A DNA stretch of 64,000 nt from Lithospermum erythrorhizon (taxonomy: Eukaryota > Streptophyta > Magnoliopsida > Boraginales > Boraginaceae). Below are positions 1-14,987 of this stretch, piece by piece. Positions within the stretch are counted from its first letter, which is position 1. Each line of letters begins with the position of its first letter. The position numbers and the translations under genes were made by a program. The notes under the pieces were generated by a model. It searched no databases and was not told where the DNA came from. It saw nothing but the letters and a program-made list of their open reading frames with translations. The stretch lies in the NCBI GenBank assembly GCA_019722365.1, contig JADFUC010001346.1, forward strand, positions 558,001 to 622,000, given 5' to 3'.

Positions 1-805
1 AAAAAAGATTTAAATATCTGAGCAACCTCAGTTTTGTCTTTGAGTAAGTAAAGCCAGGTAAGGCGTGTGTGATCATCAATGAATGTGATGAACCATCGAT
101 GCCCATTCGAGGTGGTAATTTTAGAGGGACCCCACACATCACTATGAATTAGTGTGAATGGGGTCGTTGGTTTGTGAATCTTGTGAGCACGAGTGTGTTT
201 CGCTAATGGACATACGTCACAATTAAAATGTTCCAATGTAGTCTTGGAAATTATATGCGGAAATAATTTTTGCAAATACTGAATACTAGGATGTCCTAAA
301 CGATAATGTAATAATAAAGCAGTATCACAATTACGAGAGGAATTAACATGGTTCGAAACAGAATAACACGTATTACGATAGACAGAATTATAAAGATTGT
401 TCCAAAGTAAATTGTTATCACTCGCAAAATAATAAAGGCCATCACGAACTCTAGCATTGCCAATCGTCTTCCCCGTTAACCGATCCTGAAAGTTACAAGA
501 ATCGGGGAAAAACTGAGCAATACAATTATTATCTGACGTTAATTTACTAATCGATATTAAATTACAAGCCAAGTCAGGGATATATAACACGTTCTCAAGC
601 CACAAGTTATCACTTAATTTAATTCGGCCCTTCCCTTTAATACTCACAGACCCCCCATTTGCCAATTTTCACTCTATCACACAACCGATTCCTCTCCTCC
701 TCATTTTTAGGGTTTCGGTCATCTTCAATTAAATTGGGGGTTTTATTTTCCTCGATTAAATTGGGGATGGGGTTCGACAAAGGATTGAATTCATCAAATA
801 AAAAC

Positions 806-2161
806 TTATGGGATGTCATTATGATCAGAAGCGCCTGAGTCTATAATCCAAGAAGCGAGAGAAGAAAAAATGTTACCCGATTTTGCGACTGAGCATGCGC
901 GGCTGCCGGAGAAGCTGGTGGAGGGTTGCGTCGGTTGAAGGATGGCATAGAGATGCTCCAACTGCTCCTTGCTGAGTTGTGGTATTGTTGAGGTTGGAGC
1001 CGATGCATGCAACCCCTGGTTTGACCCTATGCCGCCTCCGCCTCCGAGGTAGCTCTTCCTTTCTTGTCTTCTCGGTGTCCAGTTTGCTGGTTTCCCATGT
1101 ATCTCCCAGCACCCTGCCTTGGTGTGACCATGTCGTTGACAATGGTCGCACCACGGGCGTTCCGATTTTCTGCCGCCCCTTGGGTCAAAGTTGTTTTTCT
1201 GTCGGTTTGAAATTAGTGCAATTGATCCTCCCTCGGTTTGACCCTGAAGCTGATGATGAGGTTGACTCTGAAGCTGATGATGAGGTTGACTATATTGATT
1301 CAGAAGCTGATGATGAGGTTGACTCTGAGGCTGAAACTGATCTTGAGTCCCTGAGTAGTGTTGAAATTGGAAATTTGTGTTCTTGAGTGGTGCCACGTTG
1401 AGGGCAGACCCTTCGATTACTGGAGTGGTGAGATTTGTGAGCATCGCCCTCCGACTATTTTCTTCTCTTCGAACCTCAGAAAAAGCTTCATCTGTAGTTG
1501 GAAAAGGTTTGGTTCGGATTATACTGGCCCTCGTGTCATCGTAGAGGGAGTCTAACCCAGTAAGAAATTCGTATACTCGTTCCTTTTCTTTTTGGTTGGT
1601 CTGAATGTTGGTACAGTCGGAGCATAGTGGTTCTGTACTGAGATACTGATCAAATTCTCGCCATAAGTCTTGCAGTTTGGAGTAGTAAGAGGTAACAGAT
1701 AGGGTGCCTTGTTTTAAGTTTTTGAGTTTCCGCCTAGTCTCAAATATTTGAGACGTGTCTTCTCTGTCCGAGAACATTTTTTGTGTACCATCCCAAATTG
1801 CTTTTGCGGTCTGAAAATACATATACTTCTTATTCATTTCTGGTTCCATGGAATTGATTAACCACCCCATCACCATGGAATTCTCTGCCTCCCATAGTGG
1901 GTGTTTGGGGTCGTCTTTATGAGGTTCGGCCGTGGCCCCTGTCAGGTAACCATATTTTCCTTTTCCTTTGACAACAATCTGGACAGACCTGTGCCATTCC
2001 GGATAGTTATGCCCATTTAGGATGTAGTTGGTAATTTTTAAGTTTGAGTTGTCTTGGCTATAGATATTAATTGGTGTATTTGATGTGTTTGCAAGGGGAG
2101 TCACTGCGTCGGACTCTGTGGATTCATCTTCAGTTATTTTGAATGAAGTATCGATTGACAT
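806..2161 (-). CDS. Copia gag with start of protease (element A)
   Basis: A 451-residue open frame. The N-terminal half is the copia-type gag polyprotein domain (NGHNYPEWHRS; QTAKAIWDGTQKMFSDR; LKQGTLSVTSYYSKLQDLW). A Gln/His-rich spacer (QPHHQLQ repeats, about residues 265-305) precedes a CCHC zinc knuckle (CDHCQRHGHTKAGC). The C-terminus holds the protease active site SWIIDSGASDH, after which the frame is lost. The downstream pol continues in other frames at 637-819 and below. This is retrotransposon coding sequence, not a host gene. Confidence 0.85.
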   Translation of the reverse strand: MSIDTSFKITEDESTESDAVTPLANTSNTPINIYSQDNSNLKITNYILNGHNYPEWHRSVQIVVKGKGKYGYLTGATAEPHKDDPKHPLWEAENSMVMGWLINSMEPEMNKKYMYFQTAKAIWDGTQKMFSDREDTSQIFETRRKLKNLKQGTLSVTSYYSKLQDLWREFDQYLSTEPLCSDCTNIQTNQKEKERVYEFLTGLDSLYDDTRASIIRTKPFPTTDEAFSEVRREENSRRAMLTNLTTPVIEGSALNVAPLKNTNFQFQHYSGTQDQFQPQSQPHHQLLNQYSQPHHQLQSQPHHQLQGQTEGGSIALISNRQKNNFDPRGGRKSERPWCDHCQRHGHTKAGCWEIHGKPANWTPRRQERKSYLGGGGGIGSNQGLHASAPTSTIPQLSKEQLEHLYAILQPTQPSTSFSGSRACSVAKSGNIFSSLASWIIDSGASDHNDIP

Positions 2162-2213
2162 GGTGGTGAAAGAGATGAAAAGAATATGGCGGCCAACAGG
2201 TTAGTGAACCTAG

Positions 2214-2226
2214 GGCTTTGATAACA
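2214..2226 (-). other. Primer-binding site of copia element A
   Basis: The minus strand reads TGTTATCAAAGCC, two changes from the usual initiator-tRNA-Met complement TGGTATCAGAGCC. It sits directly between the LTR and the gag start (2161), as expected. Confidence 0.7.
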
Positions 2227-2423
2227 TAAAAAAATAAAAAAGGCTTGTGAAAAATACTTTATTTCTTCTGTATAATTTACATGTACAATACGTCAATATA
2301 TAGATACAATCCTATTCTATCTATGGAAAGAATATTAAACAAAATCAATCAAGCAAATATAATGCCTATTACAATTAATCAAATATTCTCCACTAATAAT
2401 GTAACAAACGGCTATATTCAACA
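2227..2423 (-). repeat. 5' LTR of copia element A
   Basis: On the minus strand the segment begins TGTTGAATATAGCCG and runs to the primer site. Its outer edge abuts the interrupted 3' LTR of element B at 2424. The length of about 197 bp is short but normal for plant copia elements. The partner LTR is outside the window, so the boundary rests on one copy plus the primer-site position. Confidence 0.75.
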
Positions 2424-2485
2424 ACCCCATCGAGACCAATGTCTCGAAAGGCTTCTCGATGAAAATTTCTTCATATCATCCAACA
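2424..2485 (-). repeat. 3' LTR remnant of element B, interrupted by element A
   Basis: Begins TGTTGGATGATATGAAG right after the polypurine tract and aligns with the 5' LTR start at 4993. It stops exactly where the LTR of element A begins (2423), so element A inserted here. The rest of this LTR should lie beyond the left end of element A, outside the window. Confidence 0.75.
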
Positions 2486-2554
2486 ATCTCCCACTTAAAG
2501 ACATTTCCGGATCACCATCTTCAAGCACCATCTGCAGCAGCCTTCTTGAGTTCA

Positions 2555-3229
2555 TCATCCATGAACTCCCACTGAAGCTACCTTCCTTTCCAATCTCAGA
2601 ACATCCCTGAATGACACCAACTTGACTATCGAAGAGAATCTAGAATAGTCATTACCTCTACCCCGTTGGACTTTTTCCTCATTCAGACAATCACCATGCT
2701 CTGCCTTTGCCTTCTTGATCTTCATGATCTTCAACCCAGGCACCTTGGAAAACCTCCAAGCTTGATTGGTCATCAATGAATTTCTCTCTTCTGCCTTCCC
2801 ATTCCACGTCGACGACTTCCTTTGATCTAATTCATTGACCCTCGATGTTTGATCAGAACATCCTTCAACAGTTAGCAAATAATCAGGAGGTTGGGAATAC
2901 CTCTCACCGCGACTTTGAAACACGCTCGCTAACTCAGATGATTCATGCAACACAGAACCGGTTGCATCCTTCCCCAGAGTTCCTTCAGCCTCGAACTCAT
3001 CACCAAACGAAGTATTACATTCTGTCAGTTGGGGTATCTTTCTGACCTTCAATGCATCTTCATTTGCACAGCTCCTCAGAATCTCCCGAGAACCTCTCAG
3101 CACATCCAGAACAGGAATTTCACCAACGACAATCCTTTCTATCTTCGTAGAAACTCCCATGTCGAATCTCACCTGCTTTTCTCTGCACCCAGATCCTCTC
3201 TTCAACCTCTTCTGAGAACCGTCAGTCAA
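2555..3229 (-). pseudogene. ORF at the 3' end of element B, unknown
   Basis: About 224 residues, open in a shifted frame directly after the protease/pre-integrase ORF and ending about 60 bp before the polypurine tract. I see no integrase, RT or RNase H motif. It is hydrophilic and charged. The position suggests the remains of a replaced pol region, as in other non-autonomous copia elements. There is no ATG at the expected frame start, so independent translation is doubtful. Confidence 0.4.
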
Positions 3230-3948
3230 GTATAGAGTACCTGACTTCGCCCTTTTGCTATTATCATTGCTCCCCGAACAACCTTCCAGTTACCGTCTTC
3301 GAAAGTAGTTCGATAACCATCACCATCCAGCTGACTCACCGAAATTAAACTCTTCCCTAATTTCGGAACACACCTCACCTTTGTCAGTTTCCAGAAAGAA
3401 CCATTCGACAACTTCAGATTCACATCTCCCATACCTACTACATCCAACTGTTCACCATCAGCAAGATGAACAGTCCCATAATTCCCAGAAACATAATTCA
3501 CCATTACATCTCTGTCATGCGAAGTATGAAAAGAAGCTCCAGAATCTACTATCCAGGAATCAACGGAAGCATTCACAGATAAAACCAAAGCGTCAGAATA
3601 ATCGCTCAACACAACATGAGCATCACCGTTAGCTTTGCAGTGCCTCTTCATGTGACCCGTCTTGCCACAACCCCAACACACAAGATCAGAATTACTTCTA
3701 CCTCTACTCTGTGATCTCCCACTGTTTCCAAAACCTCTGTCTCCCGTTCTTCCTCTTCCTACACTTAATGCAGAACCCTTAGCACATTCACTTACATGAA
3801 GCTTACGTACCTCCTCAGACAAGATACGCTCTACAACCACCTTAAGTTCAACCTTGTTAGTACCTACGAGTACTAACGGCGGCCTCGTGGCTCCCAAACT
3901 TTCGAATGGCAAGCCAATAAAATCGGAGTCTTGCATCATTATCAACAT
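3226..3948 (-). pseudogene. Copia gag C-terminus, protease and pre-integrase (element B)
   Basis: A 240-residue open stretch with an Arg/Gly/Ser-rich segment, a CCHC knuckle (CWGCGKTGHMKRHC), the protease motif SWIVDSGASFHTS and the typical copia run to VRCVPKLGKSLISVSQLDGDGY and a GAG-pre-integrase-like end. It closes at a stop after VLYT. The N-terminal gag is only recognisable as broken pieces up to about 4361. It is retrotransposon coding sequence, probably inactive. Confidence 0.8.
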
Positions 3949-4406
3949 TAACGCATCTTGTTGTAGGTTAATTAATAATGCTATTCGCGATCGATCGGTA
4001 TCTTGCTATGGGGTGTATTATCTAACATCTTAAGGTGAAAAAGTTTTTTTATGAGAGATACCTTATTATTATTTCTGAAGGTTTCTCATACAGAGTTACC
4101 TGGCTTTCATCGGCCCTTTATGGAGGTTTTTAAATTACCAACATTAGCAACAATGTTCTAAATGACAGGTCACGATCGCTTGAAGGCATAATGCATGCAA
4201 TTCAAATCCATTAGCATTCTCCATCTTCTGGGGCTTCTCTCCGATTGGTTTTGTTCGACTTATTAACATAGATGTCCTCATGCATGTCTTGGAAATGTGG
4301 AAAATCAATTTCATCGAATTTCTTTAACTAGTGTCACTTTGATTCTTTCGCTTTCGGCCATTGATTTCTTAAACTCTCAGCAAACTCTGACAAACTCTTG
4401 ATACCT

Positions 4407-4993
4407 ATTATTTAGGATTTAAGATCCCTAAATCATACAGGTTTCAAGCAATCAATAAAACAGCCAGAGAAATTTAAGTAGAAATTAAGTAAAAACAAAT
4501 ATTTATCTGAGTTCCCCACTTGATGTAGAAAGAATGCGTCGCATTCTTCTTTGCGAAATCCTTATCTACTTGAGAGAAGATTGTTACAGCAATACCACTA
4601 GCTATAATCTATGAGTATTTTTCTTATACACGAAAATCTCGACCTGATATCAAGAACAAAAATTGTATTCTTCAAGAACAAAAGCATGTTCTTGAGAATA
4701 TTAAAAGGCACAATATTATTCAAGGATGATTATTCTCTATTCTAGTATTTGTGTATGAATAAAATTCATGGCTTGTCTCTCTATGTTATAAACTCGCGAA
4801 ATCTAGTATCTTATACATAACTTTTTGAAACAAAATGCTTAGCCACGCCAATCATCTCCTTTCGTTTCGCCGAATCCCGCCGAACCTAAGTCTCAAATAG
4901 CTCCTAACGGCCCGGGGTCTTGATTACACGGCGCCATCGAGACCAAGATGCAAAGAAAGCCTCCCGATGAAAATTTCTTCACGGCATCCAACA
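4407..4993 (-). repeat. 5' LTR of copia-like element B
   Basis: Starts on the minus strand with TGTTGGATGCCGTGAAG. The first ~60 bp match the 3' LTR remnant at 2424-2485, sharing GAAGAAATTTTCATCG and GGTCTCGATGG. The inner end is set by the primer-site-like sequence, so it is approximate. Confidence 0.7.
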
Positions 4994-5625
4994 AACCCTT
5001 CACCTTATATACATTACTCTCAATTCAACTTACATCAGAGTTTGGTGTGACTAAAAGATTGAAGCAAGAACAATACAGGTTGTTAAAAACATAATGTTCT
5101 TGTTCAATTAAAGATGGTTTGGTGTGATGTATGAGTGAAGTGTGAAAGAAGGTGGATTATCAGAAATTCTATGAGCAACTTATACAAAAATTTGGGTTAT
5201 TGCACTGACACTCAATGGCATCAGTAGAGACAGTAACACGAGTCGTATTAGTGTTGTAAATGAGAAGAGTTCAGCTAGGTATGTAGTACTCGACTCACTA
5301 TATAACAAGCTCCAAGTTTGTGCTTGATCAGATTTGTTTTTATCGAGAAGTTAAACGAATTGGATTAACAAACCGAGCCTATGTTATTGTTCATAATAAC
5401 ATACGACTTTTGATGCAGTTGCATTTTACTGCTTTCTTTGTGATAAAAAATTCATTTGATCAATTAATTGTAACTACGTTAACTGATCATTACCAAGTGA
5501 CTCTCTCTCTCTCTATATATATATATAAAAGGGCAATTTGAAATATTCAATGGATGGATATTATTGCTTTCTAAGAAGTGAAATACATTAGAAATCGACA
5601 TACAAATTGTTCACTCGTCTTCAAT
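4994..5625. other. Intergenic: retrotransposon to HEMB 3' end
   Basis: No coding sequence recognised. It contains a CT run followed by a TA run (about 5502-5527). The right part is expected to hold the HEMB 3' UTR, since the HEMB stop is at 5626-5628. Confidence 0.6.
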
Positions 5626-9910
<4,285 letters not shown>

Positions 9911-10096
9911 TTTTATGGTAAAAAAAAAAGATGGTTTACAAGAAAATGAGTTGTGATGATTGATAAGTTGTTGAAACTGAAAAGGATTGAAGCTTTATGA
10001 ATTGGGTTTTGAGGAAAGTGGAAAAAAGTTGAGTCTTTGAGGAAATTTTGGGTGATTTTCTTATCTTTTGGTGATGAAGGAAATCTAAGGGGGTAG

Positions 10097-10226
10097 GGTG
10101 CTGAAACAGTAAAAACTAATCAATGAAATTACTATGTTGCCCCTACTAAAACTTCCTCATCACTATACGGGACTAAAATAGTAATTTCATGTCTATTGTT
10201 GACACTGTTTGGCGTGTGCTATATTA
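10097..10226. mobile_element. MITE copy (TATACACACACC family), degenerate, upstream of HEMB
   Basis: Has the family order: AAACAGT, GAAATTACTATGTTGCCCC, then AAAATAGTAATTTCAT and ACTGTTTGGCGTGTG. It corresponds to the intact copy at 49103-49245 but with worn ends. It lies 190-320 bp upstream of the HEMB start, within likely promoter sequence. Confidence 0.5.
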
Positions 10227-10810
10227 TAGCACCCGGGGGGAGGGGGTGTATGAATAAGTGGGACAGTGGGTGACGAAATGTCTAGTTGGATTAATTTGGT
10301 CCGAAGTCAAATTATAAAGGGTTAGATGGATGTTTTTTTAACAATAATTATAATTTTGGTGAAGGATTAGGTTTTGGAATAATTAATTTTTTTCTGTTTT
10401 TGGGTGTGGAATAATTACTTCCTCCATTTTTGTAGTTCTAGACATTTATATATAAATTAGTAAATAAAAGATATTCAATAAGTATATTGAAAATGCAAAA
10501 TGTAAATTATTTTTAACTATTGATTGATAATTTCATAGGATTAAGTAGTCAAAAAGTACGATAGGCTATGGTGGCAATTCCCGACTTCTCATGCAGTGTA
10601 GGTTCGATTCTTAATATAAGCATCCTTGTATTAAATTGGTTAAGTGAGAAATATCACTAACCCTTTGAGACACATTCGCGATTTAACTCCTTGATTAAGA
10701 ATATTAGGACATGTGAGCCGTTAGGACAACAGTTTTTTGTTGAGATCTGGACTGATAACATAGTATTAGTACCATCCTCTTGTCTTTGTCTACACTCCAG
10801 TGTGTCTTGT
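10227..10810. other. Intergenic between HEMB and 11 kb gene
   Basis: AT-rich. Around 10565-10620 there is a tRNA-like stretch with a B-box-like GGTTCGATTC, possibly part of a SINE. 10418-10450 carries an ACTTCCTCCATTTTTGTAG end typical of Stowaway-type MITEs, without a clear partner. No confident gene. Confidence 0.4.
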
Positions 10811-10977
10811 TCAATTAATCACTCCTGAATTTGGAGTATTTTCTCCCCTTTGTTTTCCAATTGATCCATCAATGGCTTCAGCATAACTTTTGCCCCATCT
10901 TGAATGCTCTACTCTGATGTCAAGACTCCAGTATTGGTATTGCATGATTTGGATTGCAATATTCACACCTTTTTTCT
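10811..10977 (-). other. Short coding-like open frame, unidentified
   Basis: About 55 codons are open on the minus strand and end in TGA at 10811-10813. The composition is not simple repeat (QIMQYQYWSLDIRVEHSRWG...). It has no ATG and no recognisable domain, and could be a terminal exon or a broken gene fragment. Whether it belongs to the DUF7054 gene just upstream (its stop is at 11120) is doubtful. Confidence 0.25.
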
Positions 10978-11119
10978 ACTCCCGATAATTTCTTCACTTT
11001 CTTGTAATTTAATCATTTTATTACTAATTTGTACAAGTCCTAGCTCATTTGTATTTATTTGCTAGTATTGGCTAACTTTGAAGTATCAAGAATTGCTATA
11101 AGATTCATTATATCTCAAT

Positions 11120-11712
11120 TCAATGAGATAATATCTTGAGATTGAGATATTTCTTTAACCAGGCTTTCCATTTCTTTGTTTGCAACTTATTTTCATCAAC
11201 TGTGATGCTTCCTTCTTCCAACTTCTTCGAGAGCACAAAGCTCCGTGAACCAACTAAACCGATCTTTTCACGATCGTTTGGGGCTGCAAACAAAATTTTC
11301 AAGTGTCACATACAACTAACCACCTACAACTATAAACCTCTAGTTTTTATGCCACTTTTTCTTGTGATTTGAAACTTACAATGCCAACTAGTTCATTGAA
11401 ATTGAATCAATATTATTAGGGGAATATTAGCAAATGAAGAGTACCTTGAATACCATTTCTGGGATTGAGCACAAAATTACTAGCCTTCAATCCAAGAGTA
11501 GGGAGTCGTCCTTCAAGATGATGAGATCTCAAAACCTTGCAAATCAAAGCTTCTACTCTTTCTTTCTTTTTCACCACTAATTTATATGACATATTGCTCC
11601 CTTCCACTCTTATTGTAACTAAACATTTGTTCCCTTCTTTCTTCTTCTCATCACGATACATCATCGCTCTCCCTACAATTTCATGGTTGCGAATTACCAA
11701 TAATATCAACAT
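11120..11712 (-). CDS. Small DUF7054 (ubiquitin-like) protein, two exons
   Basis: Exons 11445-11712 and 11120-11283 join in phase (donor GTACTC, acceptor TTTGCAG) to 143 aa. The order CLVTIRVEGS, then EGRLPTLGLKASNFVLNPRNG, then the exon join, then EKIGLVGSRSFVLSKK matches the plant family I know as DUF7054, where the usual pattern is EGRLPxLGSDxxxFxLY...EKIGSxGxRNFxLCKK. The function of that family is not established. A Lys/Trp-rich tail follows (KKWKAWLKKYLN). The start could be 11712 or the downstream Met pair at about 11661. No signal peptide is obvious after the first few hydrophobic residues. The protein is short and its usual Tyr is replaced by Asn, so it could be a young or decaying copy. 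Confidence 0.6.
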
Positions 11713-11767
11713 TCCTGAATTATGAAGGACTAAATTTTACGAAAAATGATAATAATACCATCGCCTA

Positions 11768-11816
<49 letters not shown>
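11768..11816. repeat. TA dinucleotide microsatellite
   Basis: About 24 uninterrupted TA units. Confidence 0.95.
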
Positions 11817-11817
<1 letters not shown>

Positions 11818-11821
11818 CATT

Positions 11822-13140
11822 ATTGAATTATCAAAGACAAAATTTTACTATCAAATATTATGAAAATCAACCAACTCAATTCTTACATCAAATGGGCCGG
11901 AGGTTAAAGGAGAGCAATAAATGAACATAGTAATTCACCTGGAATTTCACAAGAATCCACTTTGAAAAGAGTGAAGTACAACAAATTTTAGTAATGACAA
12001 ATTGACAACACTGAGAAACGAGTGAAACAATTGGGTATATTTATATTTGCAGGCCATGCACGGGACCATACCATACGTACTGATGGCATTACTAGATTGC
12101 TAAAGAAAGAATAATACAAAAGGTACTTTGCAACTAGACATATATACGGATTAGTTGTTTATATCCCTGGCAGTAGCAAGTAATTGTTGTTGAATCTAGG
12201 GTCGTATTTCGGTGTTGCGGGATTACCTGGCTATGCTGGGCGTTGTGTATGGGGTGGCTACGGACCCGTCTGAGGCACATCTCGAATACCTCCCCACATT
12301 GATGATGTACTAGTCATGCGGGACGCCCTTCGTTGAGCGTATCAATGGAATGGTTGTTTATAGTCACTAAGCACCAAATCAAATGCACTATATACATATG
12401 AAATTAGACGTATATATATAGTTGTTTATAGCACCAAATAAAATGCACTATAAATGTGTGCTTTTATTATTAAGAAGATGGTGCAAGAATATAATATCAT
12501 ATTTTGGCAGTGATAGGCGATCTTACGAAAGACCAATGGGACAATGACCATCTAAGTTCGATTCTACAAAATATAACAAGTACGGAGTATTATATAATTG
12601 AAAGCTATTTGCATATAAATATTAAGTTTGGACTAGATCTTACAAAATTTTGAGAAAATGATTGAAAATTCAAAAACATTCTTGAATTATCAAAGATTGA
12701 ATGTTACCAAATAATATTGTGAAAACCATCCAATCCCATTCCGACATGAAATCGGGTCCGAATCTCCGCAACCTATACTCTTGTAGAACAATCAATACAT
12801 AGGAATCCACCGAGGAATTTCAATGCTAGAAAACACTGAAAAGCTAGTGAAACAATTGGCTATGTTTTCATATACAGTTCATCCACCAAATTAATCGTTT
12901 CCTACGTACTACGATGCATAAATGCATTACTAGATAGATAGATGAAATAACACAAAAAGTAATTGTTTATAATTATATAGTACCAAATTAAATATAGGTA
13001 CTATATATGCTCTGTTAAGAAGGTGATGCAATAATACATTTAAATACAATATCTTATTTTGTTATTGGTATTTGATAGTGTGCAATGCATTTAAATACAG
13101 GATCTTATATTGGTATTGATATTGATAGCGAACAATTGAT
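11822..13140 (+). repeat. Diverged direct duplication in intergenic DNA
   Basis: Segment 11822-12490 and segment 12684-13140 share an ordered series of blocks: GAATTATCAAAGA..., a GAAAATCAACCAA / GAAAACCATCCAA pair, AGGAATTTCA-like blocks, GAGTGAAACAATTGGGTAT / TAGTGAAACAATTGGCTAT and GTTTATA...CACTATA. The first copy has about 180 extra bp (12190-12350) that are GC-richer and unlike the surroundings. Nothing coding was recognised. Confidence 0.5.
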
Positions 13141-14879
13141 GATTTTAAGAGGGAGTAATGGAGACAATGATACTTTCATCACCTTTAAAAACTACTATAT
13201 ACAATCAAGTACTATAATATTTGTAAGTTAATTAGATAAAAATATAATCTAATAACGTAAAATCTTCAATTTAATCTAATATTTTTAACACATTAAATGT
13301 TGATTCAAAGTCTGCCACTAATAATAACAAAGATCTAATGATTGATTTAATCAATTTTTTATTTGATGTATGAATTAGAAAAAAGTAAATCGTCACCTTA
13401 GCCAGCTGCCGAGGTCGCTTAGCGTAAGGATTTCACGGAAGGAAGTAAATCGTGGATATTATGCTCCAGCTGGTCAAGGGCGAGAATTTCCTTTAAACTA
13501 CTTTAATACGATATTATGCACTTACATGACTCGAATCATGATATAAAGGATAAGTCTTTGGTATTTGTACTCTAATTTGTGTTAATAGTCGAAGTTGAAA
13601 CCTATTCAAGTATCCAATATAAAGCACACACCTAATATTACTTCCTCTCAATTTAAATAAAAATTTCATTAGAAAAAAAAATTCACTAAAAGCTTACAGT
13701 CCAAAACTTAATTTTAATATTAAATTTATCTTATTCAAATAATTACAGGAAGTGTTAAACTTTTTTACATATAAGTATTTGTGTGTAATATTTAATAGGA
13801 TAGTGTGATTTTTTTTTATATAAAAGTCATATGGATAAATAAATTGGTTATGAAAATATGTTTATCACTAATCACTAGCATATATAAAAGTGTGAATAAG
13901 AGTTGTGTTTACTTGCTTTTCATTATTAATTCTTAAATTACTCTTCTCTAAAATTCTAAAATTAGGACTTCCTAATAAGAATTAACTACTACTTCATCCG
14001 ATTTTTTATTTGATGTTTATGTTCAAAAGAGTATAAAAAAAATAATAATATTATAAAAATATTTTCAAAGGCAGATAAATGATATAACTTTTAAGTATTA
14101 GTAATTAATGGTCAAAGTTTTACCTTGATATCACAACGTCAAATATGGAGGTAACATTAAGTATTCATCGTACTTTTATACTTGCACATATAAAATTATC
14201 CGGGTGGAAGGAAATCATCAACACATACGCATTGTTTGAGAATAATACATCACATACATTTAGCATATATATATTTTATAATTGTTGTGCATCCCACTTT
14301 TTAATTAACTTTGTCTATTTATCTCAAGTACATGTTTAATGATTCAAATGTATATATTGAATAACACAATTATTTTGATCAATTTGCATGTAATTTCATG
14401 ATTCAATTCACAGGAATATCTCATGATTCGCGAGAATATATCTTAAGTCGTGTTTAATGATTCGATTTTTGCATGTATAACTGCATGGGTAAGTGCAAAA
14501 AAGCTCTGACAATAAAATAAAGCAGAGTTTGATCCAAAATGATGTCTCAAATGAATATTCGGCCATGAAATTTGGGAATTGTCAGTACCCATTAAAGCAT
14601 TTGGAACATCTTTTCATAATTTTACTAAAACCAAACTCCTCATACCTTTTATGTTATTAACTATATTTTTAACTTTTCAACAAATTAGATTCCTATTTTA
14701 TTACTCCTCAAACCAACTATCCTTATTAAAATACTAACAATAAAACATTTAAATTTTTATTTTTTGTGAAACAAATTAAATTTTCATTTGAGTGGACACA
14801 TTTTCAGCAGCTTCGAATCGAAAGCGACACCATTTTGTAACACATGCTCATAAAGACCATTCAATTGGTATACCAAACC
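13141..14879. other. AT-rich intergenic DNA
   Basis: No coding sequence recognised. 13390-13500 is a GC-richer patch of unknown origin. The rest is AT-rich spacer with scattered MITE-like fragments. Confidence 0.5.
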
Positions 14880-14983
14880 AAAGAAGCTGGGAACATAAAC
14901 CGTTCACTTTCACAGCTAGGGAACTTGATTAACATCCTCGCTGAAGTTTCTCAAACAGGAAAACAAAGACACATTCCTTACAG
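14880..14983 (+). pseudogene. Orphan kinesin-12 motor-domain exon
   Basis: Translates as [19 protein letters not shown] followed by [16 protein letters not shown], the switch-II-to-alpha5 region of kinesin-12 (POK-like) motors. It ends CCTTACAG|GTATC, where real genes have an intron inside the Arg codon. No other motor exon is visible on either strand nearby: the P-loop, DLAGSE and SKLTFLLQ motifs are all missing. The fragment is directly followed by a short LTR-type element. I infer a gene fragment left by deletion or carried in by a transposon. Confidence 0.75.
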
Positions 14984-14987
14984 GTAT

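Larger units (their letters stand above)
1..2423 (-). mobile_element. Ty1/copia retrotransposon A, 5' part, defective
   Basis: Read on the minus strand, this is the 5' half of a copia element cut by the window edge. Order from the 5' end: LTR (2227-2423), tRNA-Met-like primer site (2214-2226), gag with a CCHC knuckle, aspartic protease (IIDSGASDH), GAG-pre-integrase (LGHPSIQYLQ, near 240-290) and the start of the integrase core (HSDVWGPS and FIDDHTR, near 60-150). RT and RNase H would lie left of the window. The frame breaks just after the protease motif (near 822) and again near 655, each by what looks like one extra base, so it cannot make an intact polyprotein. Domain order places it in Copia, not Gypsy. 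Confidence 0.9.
2424..4993 (-). mobile_element. Ty1/copia-like element B, internally deleted
   Basis: Minus-strand element with a 5' LTR at about 4407-4993, a primer-site-like sequence at about 4395-4405 (AGGTATCAAGAG), a gag start near 4361, gag C-terminus plus protease at 3226-3948, a derived ORF at 2555-3229 and a polypurine tract (AAGTGGGAGAT, near 2486-2496) directly before the 3' LTR, which begins TGTTGGATG at 2485. Only 62 bp of the 3' LTR remain before element A interrupts it. Integrase, RT and RNase H are absent; the internal region is only about 1.9 kb. It therefore looks like a non-autonomous or deleted derivative. Confidence 0.8.

Noticed and set aside
979..1386. Plus-strand open frame of 135 codons with acidic EADDEVD repeats
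   Set aside because: It is the complement of the Gln/His-rich repeat region of the copia gag; the regular pattern comes from that repeat.
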